The notes under the pieces: generated by a model
Told to the model about the DNA's origin: nothing
What the model saw: only the letters and a program-made list of their open reading frames with translations
Database searches by the model: none
Assembly: GCF_019175365.1 (NCBI RefSeq)
Contig: NZ_CP059572.1
Span: 8,588,501 to 8,652,500, forward strand
Direction of reading: 5' to 3'
DNA length: 64,000 nucleotides
Origin: Actinomadura graeca
GTDB lineage: Bacteria; Actinomycetota; Actinomycetes; Streptosporangiales; Streptosporangiaceae
Translations under genes and position numbers: made by a program
Part shown: one piece after another, positions 8,536 through 17,290 of the stretch
How the letters are laid out: each line of letters begins with the position of its first letter
Position numbering within the stretch: position 1 is the stretch's first letter

Positions 8536-8725
8536 GGCGCGCCGCCCCGCTGCGCGGCCGCCACCACCAGCAACCGCTCTTCCACCCTGACAGGACGCCA
8601 GGTGCAGCCTGGTCGACAGTCCGCCCTGCGAACGTCCCAGGGCGTGTCCATCCGGCTCGCACATGGTTCCCCCGGGCGGCTCGAACTACGGCGCGCCGCA
8701 CCGCTGCGCGGCCGCCACCACCAGC
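8534..8725. repeat. 38-bp direct repeat, two copies 154 bp apart
   Basis: Positions 8534-8571 and 8688-8725 are identical except for one base (C/A at the twelfth position). On the minus strand both encode LVVAAAQRxGAP, so the transposase segment was duplicated. The left copy overlaps the last bases of the 22-bp array. Confidence 0.9.
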
Positions 8726-9019
8726 GACAACGGCTTCTGGCCTTGCTCGCAAATCAGGTGGAGCTGATCGGCAGCCACCGCGCGGCCGTCGCAGATAGTG
8801 ATCGTCCCGGCTGGCGTGCGGTCACTTCGGGTGACACGCCCAGCGATGTGTCCTGTGACCCGCCCTGCCGCCAGGCTCCCGCGGCATGCCGGTGGGCGCG
8901 CATGACGGTGGAATCCATGCCGACCTGCCAGGTGATCAGACCGATGGCATCGGCACATGCCTGCAACCCGGACAGAATTCTCGCCCACCTCCATCGCAGT
9001 GCCAGCGGCGGAACAATCC
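8534..9019 (-). pseudogene. IS5-type transposase, C-terminal remnant
   Basis: On the minus strand the pieces read in order WARILSGLQACADAIG, ITWQVGMDSTVMRAHRHAAG, then DQLHLICEQGQKPLSLVV, then a second, partly overlapping piece GHALGRSQGGLSTRLHLA. These are consecutive landmarks of actinobacterial IS5-family transposases (first Asp in VDST, then RSxGGLTTKxHLACEQGQKPLS). Frames shift repeatedly and the second landmark block is duplicated, so it is non-functional. Confidence 0.75.
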
Positions 9020-9218
9020 GTACCTTCGCGTGCATCCCGCCGACGCGGTCCAGCGTCGGCGCCATCCGCCCGGCCTGCGCCTCCTCCAGGTCGCGGCGGC
9101 GGGCGGCGTCGAAGGCCGCCATCCGCGCGGCGAGCCCGGGACGCGCCGGGAACAGCGCCCGGACGAGCAGGTAGAGCCCGGCTCCGGCGACGGCGCCCGC
9201 GATCATCGCTCCCGTCAC
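9020..9218 (-). pseudogene. tadC-like 5' fragment (type II secretion F-type)
   Basis: From GTG 9218 (or ATG 9206) the frame reads MIAGAVAGAGLYLLVRALF then PARPGLAARMAAFDAARRR, the membrane-anchored N-terminus seen in actinobacterial TadC-like proteins of Flp-pilus clusters. The similarity stops after about 60 residues where transposase sequence resumes. It is a captured gene end, not a working gene. Family call is from remembered sequence style, moderate certainty. Confidence 0.5.
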
Positions 9219-9398
9219 GCGCCGCCTCCGCCCTGCCAGCCGGCGACCGTGGTCGGCACCTCGCCGGGCACGCCCGGCTGCTCCTTGCGGGCCCCGCTGA
9301 GGAACCGCCCGGGAAGCTCGTACTTCGCCAGGCGCCGCAGCCACAGGAACGCCGCCGTGTACAGGGCGACGACGACGCACAGGACGAGCTGCCCACAC
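9215..9398 (-). pseudogene. tadB-like 3' fragment
   Basis: The frame ending at the TGA at 9215-9217 reads ALYTAAFLWLRRLAKYELPGRFL and ends AGWQGGGGA; a last membrane helix followed by RLAxxELPGRFL is what TadB C-termini look like. Its stop overlaps the next start as GTGA, the normal tadB-tadC junction, which argues the two fragments came in as one roughly 380-bp block. Upstream it fuses into transposase sequence. Confidence 0.45.
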
Positions 9399-9631
9399 CC
9401 ATAGGAGCCATGGCGCCACGGGACGCCCCGCCAAGGTGCACCGACTCGGGTTCGTCATCGGATGCCGTGGATGAGCTGCCGATCCGTCCATTTGGAGGCC
9501 CGACCGGCCGCGCGGGCACTGGCGGCGACGGTCCAGCCGCGCCTGCGGCTCGTCGGCACGTCGAACCGCCTCGTCACCGTTATGGCGGCCCCGAGGTGTC
9601 CGGTTTCCTGCTTGACGGCCGTGCTGGTCAT
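9399..9631 (-). pseudogene. IS5-type transposase, N-terminal remnant
   Basis: From the ATG at 9631 one frame gives ASKWTDRQLIHGIR, a stop, then in the same frame RTRVGAPWRGVP, matching the DRQLIDGIRWRTRVGAPWRDVP start of IS5-family transposases. An in-frame stop and the downstream interruption by tad-like sequence make it inactive. Together with the remnant at 8534-9019 it frames the inserted block. The 30 residues before ASKW are not recognised. Confidence 0.65.
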
Positions 9632-9900
9632 CTGACAGAGACCGCCTCCCCGGCTTCGAGAACGTCTGATGCGTTGTCAAGTGTGAGCCCTCGTTTCTGA
9701 AGGTGTCGGCGGGTCCGGCGTTCGGGAGGTTGGTCGTTGTGATCACCTGGAGGGCAAGACTTCGGAGGCAGCCGGTCAGCAAGGTGGCGTTCTGCGGGTG
9801 CGGTGTCACGCTCTGGTCATGCTGTCTGAGCGGCCTCGCCTCTTGCCGGTTGGCGCTGTTCCTGGGGTTCGCCGTTGAGAGTTGTTGCTCCTGACCGTTG
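9632..9900. other. Intergenic at right edge of the IS remnant
   Basis: No gene recognised. I could not identify terminal inverted repeats of the insertion element here, so its original boundary is uncertain. Confidence 0.4.
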
Positions 9901-10803
9901 TCAGGTGGGGTGCAGGTCGTCGGGTTCGCAGCTCAGTAGTTCGTGGAGGATGGGCGGAAGTTCGTCCCAGAGCCACTCGTTCAAGGTGCCGGGAAAGTCT
10001 TCCGGCGCCTGGACGCTCAAACGGCTGGAACCGACCTTTGCCAGCCTGACGGGTAGTGGACCGTCTTCCCACAGTGGCCCATGGGCGCCCCAGAAGCCGG
10101 AGAAATCGTCGCTCGACAAAAGGAGCTCCGCAGACAGGATGTGCTTTCCCGGATGTCGACCTAGAGGAAGCACCCGTTGTGCGGTCGTGCGCAGGATGTT
10201 GAGGGCTGCCAGGTCGTGTGCGCAAGCCACGTCCGTGATCTCGAGGTCGGGCAGACCGAAGCGGGGCAGGCCACGGGTGCGGAGGTCGACGCAGGCGCAA
10301 CCGTCGATGTCGTCCGCCTTGGCGGGGCAGGCGCCGGCGCTCCGGTAGGACGGCAAGGAGACGCCCAGCCATTCATCGGCGAGCAGGAACCGCTCGGGAC
10401 GGTCGAAGGGGTTACCCGGAAGAACGCGGGCCGTATCAAGGTCCACGGGCACACTGCAGAGCGACTCGGCCAGAGCCTCTGTGGCGACGCGGGCGAGGTG
10501 CAGGCCGTGGGGAAGGTCCGTGGCAGGTAGCACGGATGTCAGATGGATGTGCCGAGCGGCTCCCTGTACCTTCTTGAGGTCATCAGCATCACTGGCAGTG
10601 ACATTTTCCAGGCCACAATGCGACTCCACGGCCTGGTGTTCGGAAACGTCGAGGAGGGGCGTGCCCAGGCGTTCCGTCACGGAGTCCGTGTACTGCGTCG
10701 GCAGGCACTGGCGGATCATACTGGGAATGTCCTCGGGCACCAGATCGGCCGTGACGACGAAGCGGGCGATGACCTTCTCGGGTACCGCGATGGTGACGGA
10801 CAT
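9901..10803 (-). CDS. Unrecognised protein with conserved Cys/His motif (paralogue A)
   Basis: A 300-residue soluble protein I cannot assign. It is homologous along its length to the product at 20705-21658. Shared blocks are RLGTP (N-terminal third), LADxWLG and LPxYR (about 141-153), then a Cys/His cluster: Cys159, CAC (169, 171), RGLPRFGLP, DVACAH (Cys194, His196), HDLAALNILRTTA, and near the C-terminus FxGTxNxWLWxxLPP. The Cys/His spacing could bind a metal. ATG at 10803 follows AGGGAGG; a longer ATG at 10839 lacks one. A conserved 24-bp site lies 70 bases upstream. Confidence 0.75.
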   Translation of the reverse strand: MSVTIAVPEKVIARFVVTADLVPEDIPSMIRQCLPTQYTDSVTERLGTPLLDVSEHQAVESHCGLENVTASDADDLKKVQGAARHIHLTSVLPATDLPHGLHLARVATEALAESLCSVPVDLDTARVLPGNPFDRPERFLLADEWLGVSLPSYRSAGACPAKADDIDGCACVDLRTRGLPRFGLPDLEITDVACAHDLAALNILRTTAQRVLPLGRHPGKHILSAELLLSSDDFSGFWGAHGPLWEDGPLPVRLAKVGSSRLSVQAPEDFPGTLNEWLWDELPPILHELLSCEPDDLHPT

Positions 10804-10873
10804 GGCAGCCTCCCTGGACCTGTGGCGAACTGGCGTCATGGTCCAGCCTCAGGGCGGCGTCCATCCGGCGGAA

Positions 10874-10897
10874 GTGGAACGGGATTCTGTGGATAAC
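10874..10897 (-). promoter_or_regulatory. Copy 1 of a conserved 24-bp upstream site
   Basis: On the minus strand: GTTATCCACAGAAT, then CC, then CGTTCCAC. Twenty of 24 positions are identical in the copies at 17267-17290 and 21721-21744, all oriented toward and 62-70 bases before a start codon. Operator or promoter of an unknown regulon. Confidence 0.7.
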
Positions 10898-10936
10898 GAG
10901 GGGAAGATTTAGCACAAGTCGGATAGATGGTGTGTT

Positions 10937-12193
10937 TCAGAAGGCGCAGGGCAACGATGTGATGCCGTTGATGAAACTGGCCCGCTGGCGACAGGCATGG
11001 TCCGTTGCATGCAGGTTGGGCAGACGCGCATAGAGCTCACGGAGCAGTTCAGTGATTTCACGCTTGGCCAAGTGCGCGCCCAGACAGAAGTGGGGCCCAG
11101 GTGCACCGAATCCGACGTGCGGGTTGGGAGAGCGTGTGATGTCGAACGTGTGCGGATCCTTGAACACGGCTTCGTCGCGGTTGGCGGAGTTGTAGTACAG
11201 GATGACTCGGTCGCCGGCCTGGTAGGCGTGTCCCTGAAGCTCGTAGTCGCGCGTCAGGGTACGACGCATCCAGGTCACCGGTGATGCATAGCGGACGACC
11301 TCCTCGACCGCACCGGGGAGCCGCCGGTTCATATCCGAAAGGAGCAGCATCCGTTGATCCGGGTTCGCGCTGAAGAGCACGAGCGCGTGCGACAGCGCGT
11401 TCCGAGTGGTCTCGTTCCCGGCCACGACCAGGAGCGTGAAGAACCGCCCCAATTCGATGTCCGTGAGTGCCTCGCCGTCCACGTTCGCGTTCGTGAGCGC
11501 CGTCACCAGGTCGTCCGCTGGCCGCTCACGGCGCAGGCGTCCGAGGTCGGACATGAGTTCGTGCAGGTAGGAGAACTTCTCGCGAATCGTTGTCGCGCGG
11601 TCTTTCCCGTCAGGGCCGACGTAGTCCGGATCGCCGATCGCCAGGACCGCGTTGGTGGCGTCGATGACGTCGCCGTAGGCCGTGCCCGGGATGCCCATCA
11701 TCGAGCAGATGATCTGCAGCGGCATCGGCGTGGCGACGTGCTCGACGAAGTCGCACGGGCCTCGTTCCGCTAATTCGTCGACGAGACGGCGGGCCAGAAC
11801 GGTCACGTCGCCGGTGAACCGCTGGATCATGCGCGGGGTGAATGAGCGGGAGACGATCCGGCGGAGCCTCGCATGGCGCGGGTCATCCAGGCTGATCATG
11901 GAACCGCTGTATTCGGTGACTTCCGGTGCCGGGTCGGTGACGCTGACGGCGGTGGGCTGGGAGCTGAACACCTCGGGGTGCCGGCTGGCCTCGCTGACCT
12001 CTTCATACCGGGTGAGCGCATAGAAGCCGGAACCATCGGAAAGCGGGCAGTAGATCCGCTCTTCGGCCGCCCGGAGTGCGGCGAACATTTCGTCGCGTTC
12101 TTTATGTGGTTTTGCCCAGAAGTCCAGGTTCGTCAGCTGTGTCTCGACGATGGAGGGCACTGATCCGGCCGCCTTCCGTGAGGAATCGACCAC
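10937..12193 (-). CDS. Cytochrome P450
   Basis: A 418-residue soluble bacterial P450. The I-helix oxygen-activation motif VVAGNETTRN is near residue 238, the K-helix ExxR in AVEEVVRYASPV near 284, and the haem loop FGAPGPHFCLGAHLAKRE near 355-372 with the Cys ligand; the loop has Ala-Pro where Gly-x is usual. The sequence style (SGSMISLDDPRHARLRRIVSRSF) is of the CYP125/142/sterol- or terpene-type groups, but substrate is inference only. Start GTG at 12193; no strong ribosome site. No ferredoxin gene is adjacent, so redox partners must be elsewhere. Confidence 0.93.
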   Translation of the reverse strand: MVDSSRKAAGSVPSIVETQLTNLDFWAKPHKERDEMFAALRAAEERIYCPLSDGSGFYALTRYEEVSEASRHPEVFSSQPTAVSVTDPAPEVTEYSGSMISLDDPRHARLRRIVSRSFTPRMIQRFTGDVTVLARRLVDELAERGPCDFVEHVATPMPLQIICSMMGIPGTAYGDVIDATNAVLAIGDPDYVGPDGKDRATTIREKFSYLHELMSDLGRLRRERPADDLVTALTNANVDGEALTDIELGRFFTLLVVAGNETTRNALSHALVLFSANPDQRMLLLSDMNRRLPGAVEEVVRYASPVTWMRRTLTRDYELQGHAYQAGDRVILYYNSANRDEAVFKDPHTFDITRSPNPHVGFGAPGPHFCLGAHLAKREITELLRELYARLPNLHATDHACRQRASFINGITSLPCAF

Positions 12194-12374
12194 AGGTTAC
12201 CCGGCCGTTTGCGAGAAGCCCTCGGTTGTGGCACGCGGCGAGGGCGGCGGGTCGCGTTCGGCCTGGCCGGGGGTGCGCACTGGACGGGCCGTCGGCCCGC
12301 CCAGTGCATCCTCGTCGAATCCAGCCGGAATCCATTTGGGTCGTCGCAGTTCAGGCCGCGACCTGACGATGTCC

Positions 12375-13658
12375 TCAGCGGGCGGAAAGATCTACGTAGC
12401 GGCGCTCGCCCGGACCGACGTACACCTGACGCGGACGTCCGATCTTAGTGGCGGTGTCGTTCATCATCTCGCGCCACTGGGCGATCCAGCCGGGTAGCCT
12501 CCCGAGCGCGAACAGCACGGTGAACGCGTTGGTGGGGAAGCCCATGGCCTTGTAGATCACACCGGTGTAGAAGTCGACGTTCGGGTAGAGCTTGCGCTCG
12601 ACGAAGTAGTCGTCGCTCAGGGCGACCTCCTCCAGGCGCATGGCGAGGTCCAGGAGCGGGTCGGATTTCCCGAGGGCCTCCAGGACCTTGCCGGTGGCCT
12701 TCTTCACTACCGCCGCGCGCGGGTCGTAGTTGCGGTACACGCGGTGGCCGAAGCCCATCAGCTTGACGCCGGGCTCCTTGTTCTTCACCCGCTGGACGAA
12801 CGAGTCGACGTTGTCGCCGTTCTCGTGGATCCTCTCCAGCATCTCCAGCACGGCCTGGTTGGCGCCCCCGTGGAGCGGCCCGAACAGCGCGTCGACACCC
12901 GCGGAGACCGAGGAGAACAGATTCGCCTGGCTGGAACCCACCAGCCGCACGGTCGACGTCGAACAGTTCTGCTCATGGTCGGCGTGCAGGACGAACAGCA
13001 TGTCCAGGACACGCACGATCTCGGGATCGATCTCGTACGGCTGCGTGGGCAGCCCGAAGGTCATGCGGAGGAAGTTCTCCACGTACCCCTGGGAGTTGTC
13101 GGGGTAGAGCAGCGGCTGCCCGATGGAGGTCTTGTACGCGTACGCGGCGATCGTCGGCAGCTTGGCGATGAGCCGGATGCTGGACAGGTCGACCTGCTCG
13201 GGATCGAAGGGATCGAGGCTGTCCTGATAGAAGGTCGACAGTGCGCTGACCGCGGACGACAGGACCGCCATCGGGTGCGCGCGGCGCGGGAAGGCGGAGA
13301 AGAACGCACGGAACTTCTCGTCCAGCAGCGTGTGGACGCGGATGCTGGCGGTGAACTCCGAGAGCTGGTCGGCGGTCGGCAGCTCACCGTAGATCAGCAG
13401 GTAGGCGACCTCGAGGAAGGACGACCGCTCCGCCAGTTCCTCGATGGGATAGCCGCGGTAGCGCAGGATGCCCGCTTCACCGTCGATGTAGGTGATCGAC
13501 GACGTGGTGGACGCGGTGTTGGTGAACCCGGGATCGAGGGTGACGTGACCGGTCTCCTTCAAGAGGCTGCCCATGCCCAGCCCGGAGGGACCCTCGGTCG
13601 CCTCCGTCACCTCAAGGGGCATGCGGCCGCCCGCGTGGCTGAGCTCGAAATCCGACAT
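12375..13658 (-). CDS. gltA: Citrate synthase
   Basis: A 427-residue type II-like citrate synthase condensing acetyl-CoA and oxaloacetate in the TCA cycle. Catalytic landmarks are present: HADHEQNCSTSTVR (first His region), GPLHGGANQAVL (second His), GFGHRVYRNYDPRA and the Asp in YPNVDFYTG. Length and the N-terminal regulatory-type segment fit the hexameric actinobacterial enzymes. ATG at 13658. It is a single-gene unit divergent from the TenA-like gene (129 bases between) and is core metabolism embedded in a mosaic region. Confidence 0.96.
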   Translation of the reverse strand: MSDFELSHAGGRMPLEVTEATEGPSGLGMGSLLKETGHVTLDPGFTNTASTTSSITYIDGEAGILRYRGYPIEELAERSSFLEVAYLLIYGELPTADQLSEFTASIRVHTLLDEKFRAFFSAFPRRAHPMAVLSSAVSALSTFYQDSLDPFDPEQVDLSSIRLIAKLPTIAAYAYKTSIGQPLLYPDNSQGYVENFLRMTFGLPTQPYEIDPEIVRVLDMLFVLHADHEQNCSTSTVRLVGSSQANLFSSVSAGVDALFGPLHGGANQAVLEMLERIHENGDNVDSFVQRVKNKEPGVKLMGFGHRVYRNYDPRAAVVKKATGKVLEALGKSDPLLDLAMRLEEVALSDDYFVERKLYPNVDFYTGVIYKAMGFPTNAFTVLFALGRLPGWIAQWREMMNDTATKIGRPRQVYVGPGERRYVDLSAR

Positions 13659-13787
13659 ACTCGCTCGCTCCCAACTCCGTCCACACCTGCGCAGACGCTC
13701 CGCTCTTCATCGTATCCACGTGATCACACGGGCCGATCCGGGCCCGGCTCGTTGACGAAGGACCCGGCGTGGTGCTCCGGTGGGAGC

Positions 13788-14450
13788 ATGAGCGACCACA
13801 TCGCCACCGAACTCCTCGCGCGCGTCCGCCGCGAGATCGCCGCCGCGCCGACGGGCAATCGCTTCCTCGACCTGCTCGAAACAGGTCGCTTGCCCCGAGA
13901 ACGCCTGGTCTGGCTGGCCGGAGAGGAGTATCGAATCGTCAGTAGCGACCGGCGTAGTTTCGCCCTGTTGGCCGCGCGGTATCCGGATCCACCGGCCGGT
14001 GACCTCTTCCTCGGACTCGCGCAAGGCGAGGGGCAGGCACTCAAGCTGCTCGACGGATTCGCCGAGGCACTCGGCGAGAGTGAGAAGAATCTCAGAGCGT
14101 ACGAGCCCCGCGCGTTCGCCCAGGCGTACCCCGCCTACCTCGCCCAGCGCGCCGTCTTCGGCACCGCTGCCGAGGTCGCCCTGGCCATGCTCGCCAACCT
14201 GGAGGAGTGGGGCGGCTACTGCTCGCGCACGGCCAAGGCACTCAACCTTCACTACGGCCTCGACGAAGAGGCGGTCGCGTTTTTCACCTTCTTCGCCGAG
14301 TCGCCCCCCGGTTTCGAGGAACAGGCCATGGCCGTTGTCGCGGCCGGACTCGCGGCTGGTGACGACCCTGAGGAGGTCGCTCGCGCGGCGCGGCTCCTGC
14401 ACGCCTACGAGACCGCCTTCTGGGACGCACTCGCGGAGGGGCTGTCTTAG
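13788..14450 (+). CDS. TenA/PqqC-like (haem-oxygenase fold) protein
   Basis: A 220-residue all-helical protein beginning MSDHIATELLARVRREI, with LVWLAGEEYRIVSSDRRSFALL and repeated aromatic/acidic helix patterns (NLEEWGGYCSRTAKAL, FFTFFAESPPGFEEQAM) resembling the TenA/THI-4 and PqqC group. True TenA hydrolyses aminopyrimidines for thiamine salvage, but I do not see its catalytic Cys clearly, so enzyme role is uncertain. ATG at 13788 after GGGAGC. Its last four bases overlap the convergent HxlR gene. Confidence 0.6.
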   Translation: MSDHIATELLARVRREIAAAPTGNRFLDLLETGRLPRERLVWLAGEEYRIVSSDRRSFALLAARYPDPPAGDLFLGLAQGEGQALKLLDGFAEALGESEKNLRAYEPRAFAQAYPAYLAQRAVFGTAAEVALAMLANLEEWGGYCSRTAKALNLHYGLDEEAVAFFTFFAESPPGFEEQAMAVVAAGLAAGDDPEEVARAARLLHAYETAFWDALAEGLS

Positions 14451-14845
14451 CGGCCTCCTGGAGGTGCCGCCTGAGGGCTGTGCTGGCTGCCCCAGTCCCA
14501 GAGCGCTTGGAGGACTGGGCCGAGGCCGCTGCCAAGGGCCGTGAGCCGGTAGTGGGTTCGGGGCGGCCAGCCGGCCTGACGACGGCGATCGACCACACCG
14601 GCTTCGGTGAGATGCGCGAGCCGGTCGGAGAGGACCTTGTCCGACAGCGTCGGCAACGCCTGGCTGAGTTCGCTGAAGGTGCGTCCGCCGCGCAGCAGCT
14701 CGCGGATCACCAAGGTCGTCCAGCGGCCGCGCAGGGCTGCCAAGGCGACCTCCACCGGACAGGACGGAGTGGGTTCGACGACGTCCGCGCGTGGGTCGTC
14801 GGGCAGTCCCGGCCTGACGGGGTGACCAACCGTTTGGTGAGTCAC
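14447..14845 (-). CDS. HxlR-family winged-helix regulator
   Basis: A 132-residue regulator with the HxlR signature: SCPVEVALAALRGRWTTLVIREL (Cys near 29), FSELSQALPTLSDKVLSDRL, LTEAGVVDRR and THYRLTALG. Such proteins bind as dimers and often sense electrophiles or redox through the N-terminal Cys. GTG at 14845 with AGGAGG ten bases upstream. Divergent from the SnoaL-like gene (62 bases), the most likely target. Confidence 0.92.
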   Translation of the reverse strand: MTHQTVGHPVRPGLPDDPRADVVEPTPSCPVEVALAALRGRWTTLVIRELLRGGRTFSELSQALPTLSDKVLSDRLAHLTEAGVVDRRRQAGWPPRTHYRLTALGSGLGPVLQALWDWGSQHSPQAAPPGGR

Positions 14846-14907
14846 GAGGGCGCCTCCTAGCGTTGCCGCGTCTAGGTGCTTTCTACCTGCTGGAAGGTCG
14901 TGTATGG

Positions 14908-15309
14908 ATGATGGGGAGGCTCGCCGTACGTCCCGAGGACGTGCCCGCGGTGTTCGCCGAGCGCTTCAACAGCGGTGATCCGGTGGCGGTGGCGGAGATG
15001 TACGAGAGCGGGGCGGTGTTCGTCCCTGATCCGGGTTCAGCGTTGACCGGCCGACAAGCCCACGATGCCAATCGCCGGTTCGTGGACCTGGGGCTGCCGA
15101 TCACGGTTCAGCCCCGCCATGTCTACGCGGCAGGCGACATAGCCCTGCTGATCGTGGACTGGGTCATCCACGGCGCCGACCGTGATGGACGGGTCGTGCA
15201 CATTGAGGGCACCGCCACCGATGTCGCCCGGCGAGGACAGGACGGGCACTGGCGATATGTCATCGACAACCCCTTCGGCGTGTCTTCGCAAACCCGCCCC
15301 CACCCGTGA
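14908..15309 (+). CDS. SnoaL/NTF2-like cone-fold protein
   Basis: A 133-residue protein with the ketosteroid-isomerase-like layout: FAERFNSGDPVAVAEMYESGAVFVPDPG at the N-terminus, RFVDLGLPITVQPRHVYAAGDIALLIVDW in the middle, and GTATDVARRGQDGHWRYVIDNPFG at the end. This is the pattern of DUF4440/SnoaL proteins with unknown ligands. ATG at 14908 (a second ATG follows immediately). Divergent from HxlR and probably under its control. Confidence 0.82.
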   Translation: MMGRLAVRPEDVPAVFAERFNSGDPVAVAEMYESGAVFVPDPGSALTGRQAHDANRRFVDLGLPITVQPRHVYAAGDIALLIVDWVIHGADRDGRVVHIEGTATDVARRGQDGHWRYVIDNPFGVSSQTRPHP

Positions 15310-15496
15310 AGGCAGAATCGCGTCACCAAGTCGTATCGAGACCATGCCGAAGATGCCTTGGTGGCCCACGCCAACGCAGTCAGGACGCGATCTCGACGGG
15401 AAGGGCTTCGGCTGGGCTCACGCCACTCGATGGGCCTGCCTTCTCCCCGGCGGGTTGGTCGGGATTGGGTACCTCCTAGCCGATCCACCGTCCCAT
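15310..15496. other. Intergenic, nothing recognised
   Basis: Short stretch between the SnoaL-like gene and the tail of the kinase pseudogene; open frames look like shadows. Confidence 0.4.
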
Positions 15497-16146
15497 CTAT
15501 CGCGTCTCCTCCTGGACGGTCGGCAGTTCAGCCGTGATCTCGACCAAGGTTCGTTCCTGAACACCGATGAGCGTGGAGAGGGCGATGAGGACCTGATCCG
15601 GCGATGGACGGTCCGCCGGATCCTTCACGAGACACGTCGTCACGAGCCCCACGCATGGGGTCCGGCACCGACTGAGGTCCGGTTCGCCGTGGACGATGCG
15701 TCCGCGCACCTTGTGACCGATACCGAACGGCGCGGCACCCGTCGCGGCGAAGACGAGACTCGCGCCAAGTGAGAACCCGTCACTCCTAGGCGTCGCAGGG
15801 TCGCCCAGTGCCTGCTCTGGCAGCGGCCCCTTCTCACGCACGACTGCGGAAAGACTCACCCCCGCGGATGAACTGGGTCGCGAGCCAAGGCTGATTCGCG
15901 TCGGGGTCGGCGTCGACGACGGGCGCCCTATAGAAACCACTGACCGACTGCGCCGATGTCACCTCCCGGCGAAACCGGGCGCGCCCTTGGGCCCTTGGGG
16001 TCGCCCAGGAGTTCCCGCTGTATCACCTTCACGGCGACGAGCCGCCTGCTCGGCGACGTCGCGAGGAAGACTTCGCCCATCCCACCCGAACCCAGCCGCG
16101 CGACCACACGAGAAGGACTGATCATCTGTGGAGGATCAGGCTGCAT
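15497..16146 (-). pseudogene. Degenerate Ser/Thr protein kinase
   Basis: Reading on the minus strand from ATG 16146: MISPSRVVARLGSGGMGEVFLA and VAVKVIQRELLGDP (Gly-loop and VAVK lysine), then in another frame VSGFYRAPVVDADPDANQPW and LATQFIRG, then back through VSLSAVVREKGPLPEQAL, and finally FSLGASLVFAATGAAPFG and CLVKDPADRPSPDQVL. This is the order of an actinobacterial PknB-type kinase, but at least two frameshifts are present and the whole HRD catalytic loop and DFG segment between PEQAL and DGFSLG are deleted. No membrane or sensor region follows. It is a decayed gene. Confidence 0.85.
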
Positions 16147-16221
16147 GGGTACGAGTTCCGATCACGGTGGGCGCGCGCTTCATCGTGCCATGAACCAGCC
16201 CCTACTCTGAGCCGGAGTCGT

Positions 16222-17166
16222 TCAGGCCCAGGGCAGCGTGCTCCGTTCGGCCCAATAGCGTTCGGGTGGGACGCTCAGTCCGGCGAGCGCGTCCAACTCG
16301 CCGCCGGTAAGTGACAGCTTTGTCGCATCGAGATTCGATGTCAGCTGTGCCGGGCTCGCCGCGCCGACCAGCACGGTGTCCGCCCAAGGGCGGTTCAGCG
16401 CAACCGCGAGAGCCAAAGCGTCCGGCCGTGTCTGGTTCGTTGATGCGATGCGCTGTAGCTCGGCGGGAGGCAGCACGGCGAGTCTCCCGTTGGCCAAAAC
16501 CTCCTTCAGCAGGACGTGCAGACCCGCCGCGTGTGCCTCCTTCAGGGCCGTCTCGGCAGAGGTTTCGAAAAGATTCCACGTCGCCTGGACGGTGCTGAAG
16601 AGGGGCTGCCCGGACACTTCAAGCGTCATGGCACGCCGTATCGTGTCGGCCTGCCTTGGGCCGGAAGTGGAGAAGCCGACACGTACGCCGTCATCGCGTG
16701 CCTCCGCAAGGGCCGCCTGCAGACGAACGTCCTGGAACACTACGCTTTCCTCAGTGAGCGAATGCACTTGGTATACGGCCAGATATTGCCCGAGGAGAGC
16801 TCTCGTCTCGCCGTATTGCTCGCGGTAGCGCTGAAGGCTGTGTTCCTTGACCTCATGGATGGCAGCGTCCAGGTTCCAGTCGCCGACGTAGGTGTAGCCC
16901 CATTTGCTGGACACGGTCACGTCGTGCGCAGCGCGTGCTGAGAGCCAGCCGCTCAAGAACTCCTCCGCGAGACCGTAGGACCGTGCCGTGTCCACCCAGC
17001 GGACGCCTGCCGCGTACGCCACGTCCAGAACATCCCAGGTCGCGGCTTGCATCTCGTCCACGCTGCGGTCTGCGGGCAGCACCTCTGTCCTGCCCACGTT
17101 GATATACGCGGGACGTCCCACCGCGGCCAGACCTAGTCCCACTCGCCCTATCGCATCCACCCTCAC
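16222..17166 (-). CDS. Aldo/keto reductase
   Basis: A 314-residue TIM-barrel oxidoreductase. The catalytic tetrad is visible: Asp in RWVDTARSYG, Tyr in the same segment, Lys in VSSKWGYTY and His in VYQVHSLTEES. NADPH-binding residues would lie near the C-terminal LVGAASPAQLTSNL. Substrate unknown. GTG at 17166 is used; a second in-frame GTG two codons later is possible. Divergent from the HTH gene, the 189-base gap carrying an AAAAGTGAT / ATCACTTTT inverted pair. Confidence 0.9.
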   Translation of the reverse strand: MRVDAIGRVGLGLAAVGRPAYINVGRTEVLPADRSVDEMQAATWDVLDVAYAAGVRWVDTARSYGLAEEFLSGWLSARAAHDVTVSSKWGYTYVGDWNLDAAIHEVKEHSLQRYREQYGETRALLGQYLAVYQVHSLTEESVVFQDVRLQAALAEARDDGVRVGFSTSGPRQADTIRRAMTLEVSGQPLFSTVQATWNLFETSAETALKEAHAAGLHVLLKEVLANGRLAVLPPAELQRIASTNQTRPDALALAVALNRPWADTVLVGAASPAQLTSNLDATKLSLTGGELDALAGLSVPPERYWAERSTLPWA

Positions 17167-17199
17167 AGCGTGCCATGACCTGCGAGGATCGAGGACCCG

Positions 17200-17262
17200 A
17201 AAAGTGATGCCCGGTTTGCCTGATCAAAGGCTAATAGCATGAATTGCGCTGCAATCACTTTT
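17200..17262. promoter_or_regulatory. Inverted-repeat pair in a divergent promoter region
   Basis: AAAAGTGAT (17200-17208) and its exact reverse complement ATCACTTTT (17254-17262) flank 45 bases that contain AT-rich sequence between the divergent aldo/keto reductase and HTH genes. Could be a two-site operator allowing looping. Confidence 0.4.
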
Positions 17263-17266
17263 CTCG

Positions 17267-17290
17267 GTTATCCACAGAATTGCGTTCTAC
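17267..17290 (+). promoter_or_regulatory. Copy 2 of the conserved 24-bp upstream site
   Basis: GTTATCCACAGAAT, then TG, then CGTTCTAC, ending 65 bases before the ATG of the HTH gene. Contains AGAA-N5-TTCT as a small dyad. See the copies at 10874 and 21721. Confidence 0.7.
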
